Source: Tetracentron sinense
Taxonomy: Eukaryota > Streptophyta > Magnoliopsida > Trochodendrales > Trochodendraceae
Direction: 5' to 3'
Assembly: GCA_015143295.1 (NCBI GenBank)
Contig: CM026574.1
Span: forward strand, 12,402,938-12,466,937
DNA: 64,000 nt
The position numbers were made by a program, and so were the translations under genes. The notes below the pieces were generated by a model, which searched no databases, was not told the DNA's origin, and saw only the letters and a list, made by a program, of their open reading frames with translations. Below are positions 63,559 through 64,000 of this stretch, piece by piece (within the stretch, counting starts at the first letter, position 1; each line of letters starts with the position of its first letter).

Positions 63559-64000
63559 CGTCTAGTTAGCATGAAAATGTAGGAAATAGAAGATTTTTTT
63601 AAAAATAAATTAAATTTCTTTTATTATTTTTAATTTTTGTTTCTTTCTCTCCTTTTCTTGCTAACCAAATGGAGCCTAATAATGCAACTATAAGCACCAA
63701 TTTTACACTAATGTAGGCCTACAAGACCTTTCTCTTTGAATTCTTTTAAAAATTACTAAAATATTCCTAATTCTTGCAACAATTCTAAAAATACTATTGG
63801 GTGTAAAATTACTAACATTGCGGGTAAAAATTACTAAGGTTTGAAATGTCCCAAGTAGAAGCATTTGAATTACCTCAACATCGACATTAGACTATTTTTA
63901 TACTAGAGGCATTTCAATTACCTCAATTGTTTTTAAGCTATTTTCTGAATTTCAGAAATCCAATTATTGTCACTATACGATTTTAGCAATAAATCAATTT
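63559..64000. other. Spacer to window end
   Basis: AT-rich. Nothing is recognised. Confidence 0.3.

Overview
This is nuclear DNA from a flowering plant, probably a dicot-like angiosperm; I cannot name the species. The evidence is GT-AG introns in plant-type genes (a DYW-class PPR protein, class P alcohol dehydrogenase, class III peroxidase, plant-type SPT5), AT-rich spacers, and dense LTR retrotransposons, SINEs, LINE tails and MITEs. There are no operons, CRISPR arrays, rRNA genes or recognisable tRNA genes.

Layout. 1-2339: 3' end and 3' LTR of a Ty3/gypsy element. 2340-5380: spacer with old repeats. 5383-6965 (-): class III peroxidase gene with apparent frameshifts. 7-11.9 kb: MITEs and SINEs. 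11957-14232 (-): decayed copy of the F-actin capping protein beta gene. 14976-16700 (-): intact intronless DYW PPR gene. 16.9-18.4 kb: a TIR element. 18.8-23.9 kb: a gutted Ty1/copia element with a second LTR nested in it. 24.0-24.2 kb: a Raf-like kinase exon fragment. 24878-25776: a solo LTR. 26819-49266 (+): a complete SPT5 transcription elongation factor gene of 22 exons and 1038 codons. Three of its introns (1, 17 and 20; about 17.2 of 22.4 kb) are swollen by nested hAT, MULE, Harbinger, copia, LINE and SINE insertions. 49.3-55.4 kb: spacer with dispersed and tandem repeats and a MULE. 55424-58632 (-): complete ADH1-type alcohol dehydrogenase gene, 10 exons, 380 codons. 58.7-64 kb: MITEs, a SINE and a 1.2 kb hAT element.

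The three intact genes (PPR, SPT5, ADH) are ordinary single genes with no sign of working as a cluster. I reconstructed the SPT5 and ADH models exon by exon; both stay in frame and end at lengths I recall as normal for these families. The two pseudogenes are supported by in-frame stops, frameshifts or lost splice sites.

I found no clear new gene system. The most unusual signals are in the mobile DNA: (a) three unrelated LTRs each carry a cluster of short palindromes, different in sequence but alike in design; (b) a MITE family whose ends are each a small hairpin inside longer inverted repeats; (c) a MULE family with subterminal arrays of a CCGATACG-type word; (d) a five-layer nested insertion stack inside one SPT5 intron. 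Target-site duplications read directly from the sequence fix the ends of several elements.
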